Under the pieces are notes generated by a model that did no database searches, was not told the DNA's origin, and worked only from the letters and a program-made list of their open reading frames with translations. Positions 38,401 to 50,485 of a stretch of DNA of 64,000 bases are shown here, in pieces (within the stretch, counting starts at the first letter, position 1; the number at the start of each line of letters is the position of its first letter). Source of the stretch: Rhyacichthys aspro (lineage: Eukaryota; Chordata; Actinopteri; Gobiiformes; Rhyacichthyidae); assembly GCA_036850595.1 (NCBI GenBank), contig CM072154.1:18421330-18485329 (forward strand), written 5' to 3'. The translations under genes were made by a program, and so were the position numbers.

Positions 38401-39984
38401 AAAGTGCACGTCACAATTAAATGACTTAATGGGTGAGAGTCCCGCGATAGATCACATGTAATTTCCATCAAGAGCTGCTGTAATAAAGACTTTGTAAAAC
38501 TTACACAGAAATTCAATTAGAGTGTTGAATGCATAACCAAAGCCGTGAAAAATGAACTCATTGGGGGTCCCTTTTCATTACTGCCCCGAGGCAAAAGAGG
38601 CCATTAATTTAATACATTCCATGTTTTTTCACATGAGCATTTTTAAGTTAGTGCGCATTTCCGTCCTAATGTATCTAGCACAAAGAGGGAGCTTGCCAAA
38701 GACTGCATTATACAAGCAGCAAAGAAGCCTTCCACCGCCTTCTCCAGTTGTTACTTTGAGTAGGCAGACCACTTTCAATCAGTCAAGCTTGAAAAACGAC
38801 CCGGGACGTGAAAAAAACAGAACAACAAAAGAAGAAATTATGATATTGTTTTATTGATTCATAGCGCGGTGAATGTTCCTATACGGTACAGGTGGTGCCC
38901 TGTCGCCGAGGGACAAACAGTGGCGCCGACTCGGACTGTAAACACTGAAAGGCATGTCTTAATTAAGATATTGGTGTTTTATCTGCGAACAGTGGATCTG
39001 CACCCTTCAGTCAACCACAAAGCCAAAACAAAACACGGACCCGTTCAGATGTACCGCCCTTAAGAGGAGTGCTAATTAAAAGACTGTTTCATTAACTGTT
39101 CCAGCTTGGTAAATATAAGTGTACTAGGGGTCAATAGACTTTACAACACATAATGATTTAGAATATAATTACTGTGTGAAGGGAGTCATGGAAATACCTT
39201 CAAAATAAAGTTGTTTGTTGGTGTCGGAGACGGCGAGACGCTGCGTCTGTGTGGGTTTGTGGAGTTCAGAGAGGACAGCTTCTGTTTGTAACGAACCAAC
39301 AGTTTAGCAGCACTTTGTCGAGCTTTAGACACGCAGCTCCTGATTGGACGAGTAATGAGGAAGTCTTAATGAGTCACTAAATGCTTTCTGTACTTTGGAG
39401 CCGATGCATTATCAGGATGTTTTCTTAAAAGTTGAGTTTTTGGCTATTTTCAGGAGTTTTCATTGTAAAGACACAAATTTCAAAATGCAAATTGAAACCC
39501 AACTTGTCTTTGCCTTTACTGTTTTTATTGTTTTGATCATTTTTATTATCAATTTGCACTTTTTAGTCTCATTTTGAACCTATTCATTGGTGTTTAGTTG
39601 CAGCTTTTAACCTCTTTCAAAGCATAGTCCGGCCTCTGGATTTTTCATGTTATTAAATTACATTTAGACAAAGACTTTTGGGAAATGCTGCTGGAGAATA
39701 TTTCCACTATTATGAGTCAAAACAAACTTCCACAAGCAAGTTCAAATAAGACACATCCCTAGTTTTTAAATATTATAAACTGCCTCTGAGTTTTGCTCTT
39801 ACGTTTAATATAATACATACACAGAACATTCAAGAATCTCAACACTACATTTTGTCGTTTTCTTAACTCATTTTATCATATCTGCTGATGATGACATACA
39901 TTATCAGGTTGGGGCAGTGAATGTGACATAAACCTAGGCCAGCTTACATTATAACACTAGAGTTACTTTTGTTATGTTCAGGAT
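32409..39984. other. Gene-poor region, part 1
   Basis: No coding exon, RNA gene or long ORF I can support. Contents: a purine run of GAG/GGA units (32914-32943), a 10-bp perfect hairpin (33199-33208 with 33230-33239), and a word shared with 43.6 kb (TGTCTGCTTCTCCA near 36,171). Blocks with balanced base use and few simple repeats occur (for example 38,440-38,720). The 130-codon frame at 35,809-36,201 is T-rich and hydrophobic by composition, without start context or homologues I recognise. Confidence 0.5.
38440..38720. promoter_or_regulatory. Candidate conserved non-coding element
   Basis: Complex sequence without repeats, holding homeodomain-like cores (TCAATTAGAG, GGCCATTAATTTAATAC) in a gene-poor stretch. 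Called only on texture: AT-neutral, non-repetitive, no coding frame kept. Cross-species alignment would decide. Confidence 0.25.
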
Positions 39985-40085
39985 CAAGATCAATGGGTTC
40001 AAATCCCAGCCTGGGTCCATTTACTCCATGTCATTCCTCTCCTCGTTCCTTATGTTACTCACATTATCAAATAAAAGCCAAATAG
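39985..40085 (+). mobile_element. tRNA-derived SINE, 5'-truncated, with B box and tail
   Basis: A perfect pol III B-box type word, GGTTCAAATCC (39996-40006), is followed by the fish SINE tail: CCATTTACTCCATGTCATTC, a pyrimidine-rich run, and ATCAAATAAAAGCCAAA at the end. The A box is not present. Confidence 0.65.
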
Positions 40086-41934
40086 TGAAGTAAATCATTT
40101 AAGTAATTGTATTTGGATATAGTATACATTGATACATAGTATTTTTTGCATTGATATTTATGCAAAACTACAATATATTTCAATTGTGAGGATTAGCAGC
40201 CTGTTATTATCCAAAACTCTTGATAATAAAGTAATATGAGACTTCTGTCTGCAGCTTATATAATGTACCTGTTGTTTCAATTGTTTACAGTGTTTCCGGT
40301 TCATTTCACTCGTTTCTTATAGAGCTCGCACTTGTGTAGGCTGCTAATGTAATCATCCGTAGAACAATACAGACAATACTTCAACCATTTGTAATTAGTG
40401 GCTGCAAACATCTATAAAAAGCCTGCGCATGTGAAAAGTCTCACACATATTTTTGAGGCTAAGAGACTCTGGAGCCAGTGTCTGGGCGAGTCCTTGAGAA
40501 GCAGGAAAAAGCATGTATTATTCATCCCAAAACTGTGAATGTTAGTGCTGCTTTTCCTTGTTTCAGCATGCATTTTTTCCATTTGTCTTGTGATGCTAAA
40601 TTTTTAACGTTTTCTGCACATTGCGCTGATGTTACATATAATTAGTGACTTTACAGCAAAATCACTTCTGACAGCACTGCGTTGGCAAATTAGGATACTT
40701 CAGATAGAGAGGGAAAATTCATCAGGGAAAGAGAGAAAAGCAGAAGTCGTCTAAATATTAGATGCACTGTCCCGGAAATGTGACAAAATCATTTGAATTA
40801 ACAAAAAAAGAGACGCCAGCGCTAATTGAAAAGTCGTGGTTTATTTATACACGGTTGGAAAGCTCATCATGTTTTCCAGAGCAGGATGTGCCCTCTGCAA
40901 ACACGACACAATATTCCTCCGCTGAAAAAGTGCAGGAAACACTCAAGTGCATATTTGATTTATTTATTTTCATCCAGACGGATACTCTGAGCTTTATACA
41001 GATTTTGCCATTTGGAGGCTGAAATAATGGATGGGGCGCTCATGTATTTTTAATCCCCGCATGTTGTGTGAAGGGTAAACATGCTGTTTGAGATGTCTTT
41101 TCTCTGCTCAGCTGTGTTTTCTCATTATGAGACGCCGTACAGGGAGCCAAAACTAGTCACGAAAGTGCTTACTGCAACAAGTCAGCGAGGGCGCCTTTTC
41201 CAATAATGCATTTTCCCAAAAGCAGCACACTTCAGGAATAAAACGAGCCCAGTTTCACTCGGTGTCATACAAACCCAATGATAACAGTGTTTTTGCTTTA
41301 ATTAATTTGTAGAGTGCAGTGATCTAAGGACAGGGATCTTTGTTGACAGACTGTCCACACGGGAAGTTGTTGTGTGAGTAATTCGGTGTGGACCCAGACG
41401 GAGGCAGCCCACAGATCCACCGATAATTTGGAATCATTTTTAATAAGTCGTAATTACACTGAGGGTCTGATTGTGCTCTGCAGCCCTTGAAAATGAAATA
41501 TGTTACATCGGGGCCTGATGGTAAAGGATATTGCTTGCCGTTCATACATAATTGAGCGATCTTGAATGTCAAACCAGTGGGAGAAAATGCAACAGAAGCG
41601 GGCAACAGAACAGCAAAGCTTGCCACAAAAATGACACGGCACTCTGCAGGTTTACCTCTCAGAGCCGAACTACAACAGGACACGTGTTTGTGGTCAACCA
41701 GCCTGCCCCGAGGAGGTGCTCACTCAGGGACCGGGACACGTCCTCTCAGAGTCCGGCTGTGTTTAAAGTCTCTGACACACACATACTGCTGTCCTAAGGC
41801 TTCCTCAGAATAATGTATTAAATGACACACCAAAATCCAAATTGCTGGAAACGAATGTGAACGCAAAAGTGAAGATTGTAGCGACTAAAACCATTCCCCA
41901 TTCCTAAACGAAGTAAAGTTAGCCCTGAAACTAG
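40086..41934. other. Gene-poor region, part 2
   Basis: No gene seen. The stretch 40,700-41,760 is unusually complex and even in composition, with several TAAT cores, and open frames occur on both strands by chance. The frame at 41,324-41,683 (-) overlaps others on + and has no recognisable domain. Confidence 0.45.
41370..41660. promoter_or_regulatory. Candidate conserved non-coding element
   Basis: Repeat-free block with clustered AT-rich cores (CGATAATTTGG, TTTTTAATAAGTCGTAATTA, CATACATAATTGAGCG). Interpretation as an enhancer is inference from texture and context. Confidence 0.25.
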
Positions 41935-42298
41935 ACTGAGGACTAAATAAGGACTAATCCAGGATTAATTTAAGATCAAATCAGGACTCAAACAAAACCA
42001 ATTCTCAGATTAGGCCTAGAACTAATCTAATGAAACAGCTCTAAATCCAGGACCAACTGTGGCTAGAGCATGGACTTGGGTTACTAGGACTAAACCCAAA
42101 ACCTGAAACTTACTGGGACTGAATAAGCAAACCAGGTTTTAACTCAGGACTAATCCCGGGACTAAACCAGGAACAAAATCTAAAACCAGAACAGAACTAT
42201 ACAGCTCTAGTAAAACCAAGACTAAACCACAGACTTCATCAGGACTAAACCCAGCACTAATCCCACTAAACCCAGGAGAAAACCAGGACTAAACTACT
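41935..42298 (+). repeat. Degenerate GGACTAAACC tandem array, copy A
   Basis: Many imperfect units of AGGACTAAACC / GGACTAATCCA with spacers of 2-8 bases (for example TCAGGACTAAACCCAGCAC and AAACCAGGACTAAACTAC). The same unit recurs at 49.8, 50.2 and 53.6-54.2 kb on + and at 47.2-47.5 kb inverted. Confidence 0.85.
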
Positions 42299-42660
42299 GT
42301 GGCGGGGCTCTAGTCAAACTCAGGCAAAGTCGGAAATGCGTGTTCAAATGGTATTTATTGTGCCAGTGTCCAAAGTGCAAAACAGCCAAAAAGTGCAAAA
42401 ATAGATACAGTGATCAGTCATCAAAATGTATTTACAAATGTACAAAAACAAAGAAAGTCTAAAGTCAGAGTTAAAAACTCAAACACAGAGCTCAGAGTGC
42501 TCTCAGCCAACGTTACCTGCACTGTACCTGGCTCCAGACCAGACTGAATACAGGCCTGAAATAGCTCCTCTAAATACCCCTCTGGCCCCTCCCATTGGGC
42601 TTCAGTTTTACACAAAATATAAATCACTAAACAAACAAACAGTTGAAACATAAACATGTG
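42299..42660 (-). mobile_element. LTR- or retrotransposon-end-like remnant
   Basis: Read on the minus strand it has a G/C-richer block (GGGAGGGGCCAGAGGGG), a T-rich stretch with TTTTTGCACTTTTTGGC, then AATAAATACCATTTG close to an end CCGCCACA. That order (promoter-like part, AATAAA, short tail ending CA) resembles the 3' part of fish Gypsy-type LTRs. No gag or pol frame flanks it, so at most it is a solo or broken copy. Confidence 0.35.
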
Positions 42661-42671
42661 TTTCAACTGTT
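42638..42671. repeat. Perfect 13-bp hairpin
   Basis: AACAGTTGAAACA (42638-42650) and its exact reverse complement TGTTTCAACTGTT (42659-42671) are separated by 8 bases. It lies at the edge of the LTR-like remnant. Confidence 0.9.
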
Positions 42672-42739
42672 CTCAGATACAACAACACATAAATAATAAT
42701 TACTAAAGGTTGACTGAAAAGGCGATTATAGGTTTTTAT

Positions 42740-43090
42740 GTTTAGATTACCTAGTGCGCGTCACGTGATCAGCTCCAGCGCGCGAACAGCGCCCATTTAA
42801 ACCACCCGGAAGTTATGGCTCGGGTTTGGCTCAGACGCGCAGCATCAGACAACACAGAGAAACAGGTGAGTGCATGAATGAATAACCCAAGCTAACGCTC
42901 TCAAGTGTGCACACTTGGGAGCATAAAAGCGACAGGAAAACGGGAAAAAGGCGTTGGTCGTGTGTCGGGTGCGTATTAATGAACCAGCGGGGTAAACGGG
43001 GAATTAGCGAGTGTGAGTGAAAATGTGTGCGTGGCCAGCGTGAGTTCGTGGACTCCTTTGTGACCGCGTGCGCTCACTACTCATTGACGG
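42740..43090 (+). promoter_or_regulatory. CpG-rich promoter-like patch with a candidate first exon
   Basis: CpG-dense island in AT-rich surroundings. It has an E-box CACGTG (42762-42767), an ETS site CCGGAAGT (42806-42813), then an ATG (42815) opening 17 codons (MARVWLRRAASDNTEKQ) that run into a consensus donor (AACAG|GTGAGT, exon end 42865). This is the layout of a first exon on +. I do not recognise the peptide, and it could equally be a 5' UTR or lncRNA exon. By synteny, a remote casz1 5' exon is one possibility. Confidence 0.45.
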
Positions 43091-45466
43091 GTGTGCTCCG
43101 TCACACTATGGTACTACATAGACCCTCTCAAACCCAAAGATTAAATACTTAAACAAGTTCTAAACCAGTACTTGGTCCCAGTTTGGAGATGCAGACAGGA
43201 GGAACAACACAGAGTTTGTGCTATGGATGTCTGCAAATGGAGCCAGTGAAAATATACTTTAATAACGATGCCAAGGCCTTTAATACTATTGCTTATAGCG
43301 TGTGTTGCATAGGTGTTTACATGCATTTATTCCATCATATGACAGCTTTTTATTCAGTTTTATTTATATTATTATAAAAATGTAGCACTCCTCAACATAA
43401 ACACTTGAGTATGGCCTGTGTTTGAAACGAAATTTAGGCCATTTTCTAATTTCTCATTTTCCAATTTTTGTAAATACAGTAAATTGTAGAAATATCCTTT
43501 AAGGACCATATGTTTAAATGGACATTAAAGAAACTTAATGTAAAAATATCAGAACTGAGCCCTGGGCCCTTTTACAGCAGTTCATGGTTTAGTCTCTGTG
43601 GCATTGCTCCTGTCTGCTTCTCCAAACAGTCATCCTTTAAGTCTGGTGGTGGTCTGTCTGACTTCATAAATGAAGTACATCGAGCCCAGGACAGAGGCTC
43701 GTCTCACAGATAAACGACCGTGTGTCTCCTCAGCAAAGAGCGCGCTTTATATTTCTGACGTTTTCCTGTTTAATACTTGTATATTTTATAGCCGCCCTGT
43801 CTTCTTGCTCTGGGCCTTTTTGCATTTTCCTTTAAAGCTCAAATGTGGTTATTGATGCCTTGCCCGGAGTACATTATGCATTATTTGTTTGTAAGTACCG
43901 GTTTTGCATATTGACGGTAACAAGAAAATGCATGTATGGTAATTCTAATATAAATTGACTTATATGTATAGGCGAGCAGTGTGCGCACTAAGCTCTTCTG
44001 CAAATAATATATCGTCCTTTTCGCTGCTAATCCTGAGGAGCAGTTTTAAAGAGTGCCGACTCAAGAGGAAAAAACAAAACAAGCCGTACCTTTAGCTTTT
44101 AAAGACTTTTATCTTATATTACAGCGGTGACAGATTGTGCCTCTTTCTCAGGCTTTTATGCTTTGTTTCCGAAGGGGACCAGGAGACAGAGGGGGATATT
44201 GATAAGACTGGAAGGTGCAGAGCAGTGTACTTCGCTGTAATGCAGCTTTATGATGCCCTTTTTCATTTAGCGTGAATGCTTTTTATGATTCCATTTCTTG
44301 GCTGAACAGGGATGAAAGGAGAGGACTCGCTCTCACCGAAAGCACTTGACTGCTCTCTCACACAGAAACAACCTTTTAGTCACAAAGTTGATATTCAGTG
44401 CACTGATGTGAACGGGAATTTGCCTGTGAATTGGTTTTGGCTCCAAACCGATTCCTCCATCTTCTCCACAGCTGATAATAAGCTGCTACTTCTGCTCAAA
44501 CTATTCACCCCTCATTAACAATTTGCACGTTTTGGCTCAGCCACAGTTATTACCTTATTATCAGATTTTATACGACAGAAATCACCAGAATTCATTGTTC
44601 TGGAAATAATTTTTCTTCCATCTGCACAATGTGATTTCACTTACAACAGCTTTAACACAAAGCTGTTTCCTTTGTTCTGCTGAAGTGTGATGAAAAATGT
44701 AAAAAAAAAAACAACAACCCCCCTTTTCTTGTCACCATCATTGTTTTAAACATGATTTTTATAACACCACAACTTCCAAAAGCACATGACCCTGGTTTGT
44801 AAAAAAGAGTGTAATATTTGTCTTGATTTTTACCATTTTTATGAGTCATTTTCAGAGTGGTGTTGTTCACCTTGTGAAAGCAATTTGAGTTGGAATTTAT
44901 GCAAAAAAGTTCTCATTTTAATACAAAATTCTTGAATGTTCATACTTGGGGAAACTGGATATTAATTTTGTGCTTTTTTCATGGTCATGCTCTTATTTTC
45001 CTTCAGGTTTCCTTTCTTTATAAAAATAGTTTGATGTTTTGGCGCTGCACATGATGTCAGTGTTTATTAGGATTACTCCTAAAATCCTTACAGCAAAGTG
45101 ACCTTCTACCATCTTGACAAATTAAAACTCATATTCCACTTGTTAGTTATAGACTGAGACAAACTGGAAGGAGCCTTATCACCTCTTAGCCTCATCATCT
45201 GCATTTATAATATTACACAGACACTGAAATGTCATGTGACAAACACTGGCCACTTATTGGTTCCAAAATGCAAAAACTGATCACCATTACTCAGCTGCTG
45301 TTCATCACACATTTTCATAGATTAAAAAGGTGGTTCCCAAACACTGGGTCGAGACCTAAAAGTGGGTTGCCAAAAATTTCTATCAGTTCAAAAAGTATGA
45401 AAAATGAAAAAAAGGAAGTTCATAGGTATTTGAAGACACCATACAAGGGATAATCAGAAAGGCAAT
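43091..45466. other. Gene-poor region, part 3
   Basis: AT-rich sequence without supportable genes. A word shared with 36.2 kb (CTGTCTGCTTCTCCAAACAG, about 43,610-43,630) suggests an old dispersed repeat. A poly(A)/CCCC run lies at 44,700-44,725. Confidence 0.45.
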
Positions 45467-45590
45467 GGGGTGCTTCAGTGGCTCACACGGAACCTCATAC
45501 TTGGGAGACCTGTGTTTGATTCCGGCAAGTCATTTGCCCAATGTCACTCCCCAGGTGACAAAATCTTTTAAAAAAGCAATTAAAAGGGAA
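45467..45590 (+). mobile_element. tRNA-derived SINE, head and B box
   Basis: GGGGTGCTTCAGTGGCTCA (A-box region), then TTGGGAGACC and TGTGTTTGATTCCGG (B-box region, one base off GGTTCGATTCC). It ends near AAAGCAATTAAAAGGG. Same family as 31,667 and 39,985. Confidence 0.7.
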
Positions 45591-47194
45591 CAAAACCATA
45601 TCACAAATGACCAAAATAGCTTTAAATGGTAAAAATAATGAAGACAAAATATAATTTAAACACAAAAAAGTCAAACCAAATCCAGAAAATGACCAGGCAT
45701 GACCAGACAGAGAAAGTTAGGTCACACTTCGATCAGTTATGTTTTTTTTTTTTAATATGGGTCCCATGAAAAAAGTTTACGTATTAATGTATTTTATGCT
45801 GTTTTAAAAGAAGACATTTTTTGTTTACTGCTACGGTTTTCTGCTACCGGACTCAAGGGGGCGACATAGAGAACCTGTCCTTACACTATCCACTTTGATA
45901 TACATTACTCACCAAATACTGTCCTGCTGTTTTGTCTCCATTTTCAACATCATATTTGTCCTCTGACCTCTTCAGATTCACATTTCTCTCTTTGTGAAAG
46001 TTGACTACTGTTTAACCTCTCCCTAAACTTGTGTCTTTTGTCACATGACCCTGACGCCCAGTGCTTCTCAGGTCGAAAACTGCGCACTATTTTTATCCGT
46101 GCCATCTTGAGATTGAGTTGAAACAGAGCCGGTCTAAATAAATATAAAGGTACACTTGTCTAAAGAGAGGAAGGACGCTGTACCTGGCATCTGATAAACC
46201 CATATTAGTCTCTTAACGCTGCCCAAACAGGACTGAAAAGCTTTGTAAGATGTATTAGAAGAGCGCTTCAGATGGACCGCTTCCTTGATCTGCACATAAC
46301 CATCTCCGCTGTGCGATTTCGATGCCGATACCAGCGTTTAAAGTGAGCGCGGGGGCATCATTTTTCTGTCTCTCAATGAGGTTTTGTGGTTTTATCCTGT
46401 GCATCCTGGGCACATAAAGGCTTTATAAGGGTGCTTACAGACATACTGCAGCAGAATCAGGCTTTTTGAATCTGGTTAAATGATTTGGAAGGCGGGGCTA
46501 TTGGGCTATGATCCAGTGATTTATTGCTTCCCCCCTCTTAGTTCAGATTGATGTTTTGCTTTTCCATGCCTTCCTGCTTTTATGGCATCATCTTGTGTCC
46601 AGAGATGTGGCTCCTTCAATAAAGAGCCTTTTAACTTTGCCTCGCAATTCAATAAAAAACAAAAGGATGAGGAAGTGATTAAAGAACTTATGCAAATGGC
46701 TGTGTGATATATGTACAATATTCTTTCATGTGTTGAGAAATGACAATTGTACAATCCCATATAAACACGCTACAAATGTTGGCAGGCTGTGGAAAGCAGA
46801 CCTCTGTAAAACCAATATTGCATCTCCATTTTTATTTTCAACTCAGAACATATTCTCATTTAAAGTTATGGCGACACCCGAATGTGCGGAATTCAATTGC
46901 TTTCATATTTCTTTAAGTTGACATGAAAGATACAGCAGATCGCTCACTATGAAGCCAAACTTATTTGGTATTTTTCATGTAAAAAGCAGAACACTGTCAC
47001 TCAAAAAAGGTACATTGATTAAAAAGCCTTTTTTAGATTGTTTGGTTAAAACTGCCAAGTGTTAAAGCTCTTAGGACTTTATCAGGGCAAACTCAAGATG
47101 GCTCCCAGAAACATTTTTTTTACCTGTGAGAAATGGTGATGAAATACTATTAAAGTTATAAAAAAGACATCTGTGAATAACTGTGCTCACTCTT
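45591..47194. other. Gene-poor region, part 4
   Basis: No gene seen. Contains poly(T) near 45,743 and a complex block at about 46,060-46,470 with CpGs and no coding frame. Confidence 0.45.
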
Positions 47195-47535
47195 AGTTTA
47201 GTCCTAGATTAGTTTTGGGTTTTGTTCTGGTTTAGTCCTGGGTTTGGTCTTAGGTTCAGAGCTGGTTTAGTTTGGATTTATTCTTGGTTTAGTCTTTGTT
47301 TAGCTCTGGGTCTTAGTCTGGTATGGTCCTGGCTAAATCCTGTTTTCATTATGTTGCTAATCCATGGTTTTCTCCTGTTTTATTGTTTTTATTTCAGTTT
47401 AGTCCAAGGCTCGGGATGGTTTAGCCCATGTTTAGTACTGGATTTAGTTTAGGCTTGGGTTTAAAGTTTAGTCCTAGGTTTTTTGTTTGGTTTACTATAT
47501 TTTGGTTTAGTTTTATTTAGTTTAGGTTCAGTAAA
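47195..47535 (-). repeat. Degenerate GGACTAAACC tandem array, copy B (inverted)
   Basis: The + strand shows repeated GGTTTAGTCCTGGG, TTTAGTCCTAGG and TGGTTTAGT words, the reverse complement of the array at 41.9 kb. The 76-codon open frame across it is a repeat artefact. Confidence 0.85.
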
Positions 47536-49767
47536 GGTATTATTGACATGGTGTGTAAATACACCTATATTAGGATTACATAGATACTACAAACAAACAT
47601 ATATAAGATCACTCATAGTAATTCTGTTGATATTAATGTGTGTCTATAAATAATTCTCCTTTGGCCAATCACATGCTCAGAGAAAAAGCTCTTGTCACAA
47701 GTGTCAGACTGTGGTGTTGTCTAAACAAAGACGTGGCCTGGAAACACAGAGCACACATCCATTTGAATTAAATGTTACACAGACCTCTCTCAGGCCTTAA
47801 TACACGTCGGCTTCCTGCAAAGATCTCATTTAGGACAAACAAGATGACTGCGTCCTCCTCTAACTATCACACAGCCGAGCGGCGCAGCCTGTAAAATGAC
47901 TGATGTTTGTAAAAAGCGACATTTCTGCCTAGTAAGCGCTTCCACAGGGACGCTCCTGAGTTTTATGTGCGGGTTCATAAACTCCCAGACTAATGCACCC
48001 TGACACTCTGTTTTGATATCATTACAGCATTATACTCATCCTTTTTTTTTTTTGAGTGAAAAAATGCAAGTACTTAGAAAGTCGAAATTCATAAATAAAT
48101 TTATGTCAAACTGCACTTAATATTGATTTTGTTAGTGTACAGATTCAATAATAAGGTAGCGAGTGCATGAATATTTAAATATAATCTTCATTTCTGCATC
48201 TCCTAATGGCCTTTTCTCCTCTACACTCAATTTAAACACAATTTGGAAACTATAATGTATTGAAAATGACTGGAATTCAGCAATAAATCATTGCTGGGAT
48301 ACTGTGGGCCTTTTATAAGATAGTCCAGTATTAGTCCCAAGAGGGAGTTACACAATTAGATTTCTCTTTTTTAAACTTAGCAATTATCATTGGACTATCA
48401 TTTCACCAGAAAGTGTTGTCTGGCCTTTTTCAATTTCTCTGCAGAAATGGAGGAAACCCTAAATGGACTGTGCCACAGAGATCTTACCAGAGATGTCAAA
48501 GGTCAAGTTACAGCTTTAGTGAACCACACATCGTGCAAATGCTCTCCACATAATGTCCCTCTGTTTTCACTGTTTGCTGGAAACTCAGCGACCTGCATAA
48601 AGTCTTTTATTGTTAACAGCTAATGGATAAAAGTAAAAGAAGAAGAGTGATGCGTTGTTGGAGGCAGCAGTCCAAGCAGCGTAAATGAATGAACAAAACC
48701 CTCTAATAGGCATGTGGAGCCACGGCCCGATCCATATGATGCCTATCAATAATTCATCCCTGCCTGTGGCCTTTTGGGAGACATTAAGGTAATATGAAGA
48801 GCAGTCAGGCCAAATGGTTTGCAAATCCTTTTTAAGCAGGATACAGCATATCATTTACCTGATTTCTGCACAAGTAGCAACTTTGCAGAGTCCAGCTGTT
48901 TCACATGGCCACACTCACAGCACTTGTGTTTCATTGGATTTGATGGAGTTAGGACATTATATGTGGCTAAAGATTAAAGTGATATCAAAACAAACTGATC
49001 AATGTTACACAGATTGATACTTCCTGTAACCTTTATTAAGAGCCTAAGCATATAAGGTAACATTATAGCATGAAAAAAGACCAGAAACAACACACGAAAG
49101 GAGCCAGTTTTAATGACTCTTGAAACTAGATGAGACTTTATTGATCCCTCAATGGGGACATTCACATGTGACGGCAGTTCACAGACAAAGTGCAAAAAGT
49201 GCAGGAAATGATACTTTGCACAATACAACACTCACTTCTGAATGATGAAAGTTCAGATTTAAACATCTATAGTCTGTCAGCTGTGAATCAGAGTGTGGCT
49301 CATATGTGCTTCACACTTTGCCACATTGACGGCTGCTAATAGTTTGTTGTTGGAGCTTCCTGTTCGAGCGCTAGATCCATGTGGTTCCTGTTCCTCACTC
49401 ACACTTTGTTGTCTCTCTGTACTCGAAGAAAAAAGCCCCACTTCAGCATTAATAACTGGCTTTTCACAGACATTTTGATTTGTTCTCTCAGTTTGGACGA
49501 ACATCTGGAGGTGATTTGTTTTGGAGAAGCAGGCTCCCATTCACACACAAACACACAAACGGCCAATTGAGTTCATATGAGAAAAGTTAGTGAAGCATTA
49601 GCAGATTTTAACGGTTACGCAAAGTGGAGCCAAGGGACAAGTTTTTATGAAAATGTGGTAAAGGCCCAGAGCAGAGCTGATCTCTACTGCAAGACGACAA
49701 TCAGAAAGTGCTTTGAGGGCCACACATAAACAGTCACTTTATAGACACATTTGTATCATGTGACTTA
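47536..49767. other. Gene-poor region, part 5
   Basis: No gene seen. A LINE-tail remnant lies at 49,125-49,165 (GACTTTATTGATCCCTCAAT). Complex, repeat-free sequence lies at 48,610-48,830. Open frames are short and unsupported. Confidence 0.45.
49125..49165. repeat. LINE-type 3' tail remnant
   Basis: GACTTTATTGATCCCTCAAT followed by GGGGACATTC is the same tail as at 26,676 and is nearer to the usual fish form. Confidence 0.5.
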
Positions 49768-50485
49768 GTCAAAATAAGAACTAAACCAGGACTAAATACA
49801 AGATCAAACTGTAAGTACTAAACCATGACTTCATCAGACTAAAGACTAAACCCTGGCTCATAATAATTTTTTTTAGACATGAGATTGGTGGACAAAGTAC
49901 CCTCAACTCAACAGAAACCTCCAGTGGAACTTTCCATTCACTGGGACCAGAGCTCATTGCAAGAGATTACGTAAGAAATAGGCCAAAACACTGGACCATA
50001 CCAGAGTTGTATTTGTACAAAATACACTAAAATGACCCTACTGTCCTCCAGAAGACATTTTTCTCTTCCAAACTTACAGGCTTGGATAGTTTCCACCTGA
50101 AAACAAACAGGGTTGCTTTAACCTGGTCCGGAGCAGCTTATCCATGAAGATCTACCTCGATAGAAAGGGAGACAGCTTTGTGAAAACCAATGGGACTAGA
50201 CTAGGGTTAACATACCACAAAACCAGCTCAACATCCAAGACTAACTATTGCAAACCTCTGGAATCAAAATAAATACATAAATACATAGATTAATAAATAA
50301 ATACGATAATAATAATAAAAAAAAACCATCAACAAACAAACAAACCAGTAGTAAACAAGGACTAAAACTAGGAGTAAAACAACCATAAGGCCTGGGTAAA
50401 AGCCAGTGGTAAACCCAGGATTAAACTGATCACAACTAGCGCAGGACAAAACCAAGAGTAAACATTATTTAATGATTGAACAAAC
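49768..50485 (+). repeat. Degenerate GGACTAAACC arrays, copies C and D
   Basis: Two clusters, 49,768-49,862 and 50,185-50,485, of imperfect ACCAGGACTAAA-type units (CAAGGACTAAAACTAGGAG; AACCCAGGATTAAACTG). They are separated by about 320 bases of unrelated sequence with an AATAAATA-rich run at 50,268-50,320. Confidence 0.7.

Noticed and set aside
39996..40006. A functional tRNA gene, suggested by a perfect B box
   Set aside because: No A box or cloverleaf upstream; the downstream tail is a SINE tail.
47222..47452. 76-codon frame over the inverted array, rich in Leu, Phe and Trp
   Set aside because: Encoded wholly by the GGTTTAGTCCT repeat units; a repeat artefact.
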